From contig ML769928.1 of NCBI GenBank assembly GCA_009733575.1, positions 1 through 33,387 of the forward strand: a stretch of 33,387 nucleotides of DNA. Direction: 5' to 3'. This DNA is from Gymnopus androsaceus JB14. Taxonomy: Eukaryota > Basidiomycota > Agaricomycetes > Agaricales > Omphalotaceae. The notes under the pieces are model-generated. The model saw only the letters and a program-made list of their open reading frames with translations. It was not told the DNA's origin and made no database searches. The position numbers were made by a program, and so were the translations under genes. Shown one piece after another: positions 30,817 to 33,387 of the stretch. Within the stretch, counting starts at the first letter, position 1. Every line of letters begins with the position of its first letter.

Positions 30817-31110
30817 TCATGACACATTGAGCTCCCAGACCATCGAGCCACCTTTCCGACTAGTACCAGACTTTTTCGACAGTCCCAGGAACCGGTTCCT
30901 GCCCATTAAGAAATCCACCCTCTTTACGCCTTTAGCCTGCTCTTCCTGACGTGCTTTTTCCTCCACGATGCTATTACATCGTGAAAAGTAAGCTTCGTTG
31001 GCGTTGGGAGAGATTCAAGCATTCCTTCAACCTTGCATGATGTTCCAGAATTGGTTGAAAGCTTCCCCAGGATCAGACTGAAAATTGGAGCGAGATTCAA
31101 GGTATTGGAC
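30817..31110 (-). pseudogene. DUF6699-like C-terminal fragment
   Basis: The minus-strand frame reads EAFNQFWNIMQG, then two TGA stops, then NANEAYFSRC, EEKARQEEQAKGVKRVDFLM, GRNRFLGLSKK and MVWELNVS before TGA 30817-30819. The GVKRVDFL...GR..F.GL...WELNV pattern is the C-terminal half of the same domain as in the 28185 gene (GVKRVDFLNGHTRFTGL...AWVLHLS). The N-terminal half with the TV.DV..A.Y..LR motif was not found upstream. A decayed paralogue. Confidence 0.6.
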
Positions 31111-31255
31111 AGACGTTGAACGCACTCTTTGACCAGCCAATAAGCATAAACGATACATGATGGTGCCCTGAGATTCAGTCAAATGCTGATTTGGAGGTAG
31201 CAATGGTGTATCCGGGTTGGGTCAGCTATTGGGATCGATCAGTATGGACCGGAGG

Positions 31256-31670
31256 TTAAGTGGGATCTTTTCCCTCGCTCCTTAGTCTGGCAATCTTCCT
31301 TTCGAGTTCTTCGCCCGATTACGATGTTCATTGCAAAGCATCTGCAATGTACGCTTAGTCTAATTCCGTTTCAGTGTTTGATAATACGAACACGAGAAGG
31401 ATATGCGTTGAGCTAATGCATCGGCTGGCCGTGCTAGTGCTGCAGCGTATACTTCTGCTGTCTTGAGATATTCCTCGGAAGCCGCAACTGAAATGTCGAC
31501 ATGGATAATCAGCAGATTTCTTATGCTTCAAGACTCGACGGAGATCTTGAATAGGAAAACGATCAGTAAAGGTTCAGAACTATAGACAGAACAAATTCAC
31601 AAACCTCGAAGTGAATGCCCATGGCAATGACCCCTCCAGCTCCTGAGTCGGATTTGGGCTCGTTCAGATT
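31256..31670 (-). pseudogene. Decayed helical/coiled-coil protein gene fragment
   Basis: An exon ending at 31605 (SDSGAGGVIAMGIHFE) joins 31545 downward across a 59-nt intron (31604-31546, GTTTGT...TTCAAG) in phase 0. The continuation meets TGA after ISVES, then reads DISVAASEEYLKTAEVYAAA and ADALAQRISFS. A TAG and a frame change follow before a short coiled coil, LERKIARLRSEGKDPT, ending at TAA 31256. No family recognised. The stops and frame changes indicate a pseudogene. Confidence 0.4.
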
Positions 31671-32035
31671 TTAGAATCTACGTTCGTCGTTCCATCTGCT
31701 CCGTGTGTTTAGTTGAAGATATCGATTGATCATGAAAAAGAAGCTGGCCGAGCTGCCTTTTGCTTATTCGCTCCTTTTTTTGGCTTGAATTGAAAGCACA
31801 GAGCTGGTGGCCTGCTTACGTCCAAAGAGCGTAGAACTAATGATGGTCGTTGTACAGAAGAAGAGACGAGCGCTTATATGACTCTGCTTCTCTCCGCATG
31901 TTCTCTACCATCCTCTACGACACTGGCAGCAAGAGTAACCCATAGAGCGGACAAGTAAAGCCGAAAAGAAGACTCTAACTGCACCATCTCTTACGCAATT
32001 ACTTCGAGAAAAGCAACAAAACAATAGGACAAGAG

Positions 32036-32182
32036 GAAAAGCCGAGTCGAAACACTGAAATCTGAAGAGTTTTGTGAATGATAACGGCGAATAGAGAGGC
32101 GGAATATATGATGCGTAGTTTCTGCAATTTCCTTTGCTCGAACGATTGTTGACTGTTTCCTTTCGGCTTTGACTCCAGAAGC
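32036..32182 (-). repeat. Inverted duplicate, right copy (partner 16421-16608)
   Basis: On the minus strand it matches 16421-16608 in order, including the exact GTCAACAATCGTTCGAGCAA. The plus strand just beyond it opens the DUF6699-like frame at 32153, while the left copy abuts the membrane protein frame. Confidence 0.6.
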
Positions 32183-32395
32183 TACACTGGGAATTTCCCA
32201 ACCCTGGCCTCTCGCAGAAGACCTTACATCTCTGTCTTCGACGTTATACTGTATGCTCTTTATCGCAGTTTACGCATGGTCGTCCATATATCAGAGTATG
32301 AAGCGCTTCCTTCGATGGAAACTATCACCAACCTGTCGCTTTCGCCAATGTACTCTTGCGTTCGAGCCGATTCCTGGGACGGCGTCTTCACATAG
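32153..32395 (+). pseudogene. DUF6699-like N-terminal/core fragment
   Basis: The plus frame from 32153 reads FGFDSRSYTGNFPTLASR, then PYISVFDVILYALYRSLRMV and SEYEALPSM, closely paralleling YVTVNDVFTAVYHSLR...SEYRAIPS of the 28185 gene, then CVRADSWDGVF and TAG 32393. The C-terminal RVDFL half was not found downstream, and no ATG or MPGK-type start is seen upstream. It is a truncated paralogue in the opposite orientation to the other two copies. An overlapping open frame (32169-32603) is likely a shadow. Confidence 0.5.
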
Positions 32396-32984
32396 AGACC
32401 TATGTCTCAACAGCGATACCGAGCCGGAAGAGCCCATGGCTTCGCGACTCATCGCGAAAGTTTGGGATGGTCCTGCAAAACCCAAATACCCACCGCTCTC
32501 TTCCAGCATGCCAAAATATTCCTCCAGTGCTCAGATCCCAACGTTGATGACGATTCCTTTGACGAAGGTGGGCCTTGACGTTCTCCATGCTTCGAGTGTT
32601 TAATTCGTGGCAATCAGGCAACGATCTCTATGTTATACCATCCGAGACCACCGTGCCCGCTTTAAAAACTGAAATTGAAGTCTTAAAGCTGAAATAGAGT
32701 CAATACAGAAAAATATGGATGTAACAGGCATTACAGATGTGAAAAGAAACAAGGCATGCAGCTGCGGGATAGTATAGTCCAAGCTTCGAAAGAGGTAGTT
32801 TAATCTTTGCATCTTTCACTGACTTAGCCTTTGCTCAGGCGTAGCAGACTATAGGAGCTTAGCTGGTCGGACAACGAGCACCACTGTCGCCGGACTTTGC
32901 TTCTCTCAATTTATTTAAACAGTTCCTGCTTCCGCACTTCCGATACCAAGAATTCATACTGCTCATGAGGGTTAATACATAGGG
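32396..32984. other. No gene recognised
   Basis: Open frames overlap on both strands between 32290 and 32620, without motifs or splice support. The rest is AT-rich with nothing supportable. Confidence 0.3.
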
Positions 32985-33256
32985 AGAGTCAAGGAACTTG
33001 AAGAGGAGTTGCGATCAGTGCGAAACTGAGAATGTGAGAGAATCTATGCATATCTAACTTTTCATGTTTCAACGATCCATGTTACAGAAAGCGATGATTG
33101 CCAAATTCTGAGAACGATGGGACAAGTTCAAAGAATCAGCCAAGCACAAGAAAGAGAGTAGAGCTGCTGCGGAGGCCGCTCAGATTGTTCGAGAGCGCAT
33201 AGTGGAAAACCGGAAGCTGAGGAAAAACTCAGACGATCGCGTGCACGATAAAGCAA
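32985..33256 (+). pseudogene. Coiled-coil protein gene fragment at right edge
   Basis: Exon 1 reads RVKELEEELRSVRN (32985-33026), then TGA in that frame. Skipping one base allows EN and a GTGAGA donor at 33034. A CTAAC branch point and TTACAG acceptor at 33087 close a 54-nt intron. Exon 2 reads KAMIAKF, TGA at 33109, ERWDKFKESAKHKKESRAAA and IVRERIVENRKL. Strongly helical and charged. The interruptions suggest a decayed gene; the 5' and 3' ends are not seen. No family named. Confidence 0.4.
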
Positions 33257-33387
33257 GTAGATTGACTTTTGCTATGTACACTATGAAGCTGTATATTTCT
33301 TCAATACGCACAGATCGAGCAAAGAGGTTAAGTTGTTCCTGGGTATATTCAAGTTTCTCTCCTTGAACTGCTCCATCGTCCTCCGCA

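Noticed and set aside
30300..30949. Open frames minus 30851-30300 and plus 30638-30949
   Set aside because: The minus frame is offset from the recognised DUF6699-like frame, and its Pro tract comes from a GGT microsatellite; the plus frame is antisense.
32169..32603. Plus 144-codon frame starting MTPEAT
   Set aside because: The neighbouring frame carries the DUF6699-like motif in 32153-32395; this one shows no recognisable pattern. The part after 32396 remains undecided.

Overview
The window looks like transposon-rich, gene-poor DNA from a mushroom-forming basidiomycete (probably Agaricomycetes). This is inferred from introns of 48-74 nt with GT...AG ends and CTRAY-like branch points, from DUF6699-type proteins (a family I know from Agaricomycetes), and from the kinds of gypsy, copia and Mutator-like (MULE) elements present. 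No rRNA, intact tRNA, CRISPR array or bacterial gene was seen.

Layout. (1) 1-9361, minus strand: a decayed Ty3/gypsy chromovirus. Its order is gag (9361-6560), aspartic protease (6767-5868), RT/RNase H/integrase/chromodomain (5872-1980), then a long extra ORF (1881 to beyond the left edge) in the position retroviruses use for env, but without membrane segments. (2) 9684-12874, plus strand: a 5'-truncated Ty1/copia pol with integrase, RT and RNase H, followed by an LTR-like block at 13201-13639. (3) 13917-14455: three small inverted-repeat elements nested inside one another. (4) 15.6-20.1 kb: a spliced multi-pass membrane protein gene, a small divergent gene, a 49-aa cysteine-containing secreted protein gene and a partial spliced gene. 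(5) 21595-25911: a 4.3-kb MULE with about 80-bp terminal inverted repeats and an 8-bp target duplication. It carries a three-exon transposase gene and, downstream on the same strand, a spliced gene for a cysteine/histidine-rich protein of about 335 aa. (6) 27.4-33.4 kb: host-like genes, mostly broken, including three DUF6699-type copies.

One process marks most of the window. Reading frames of gypsy, its extra ORF, copia, the MULE and some host-like remnants are interrupted mainly by TGA where an arginine CGA codon is expected. There are also Arg-to-Cys, Arg-to-Gln/His and one catalytic Asp-to-Asn change. All are C-to-T or G-to-A changes at CpG, with no fixed base 5' of the C. This fits deamination of methylated CpG in silenced DNA.

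For the question of an undescribed system, the best candidates are the MULE with its linked zinc-binding-like accessory protein and the gypsy element with a third large ORF. Protein families were recognised by eye from motifs; no database search was run.
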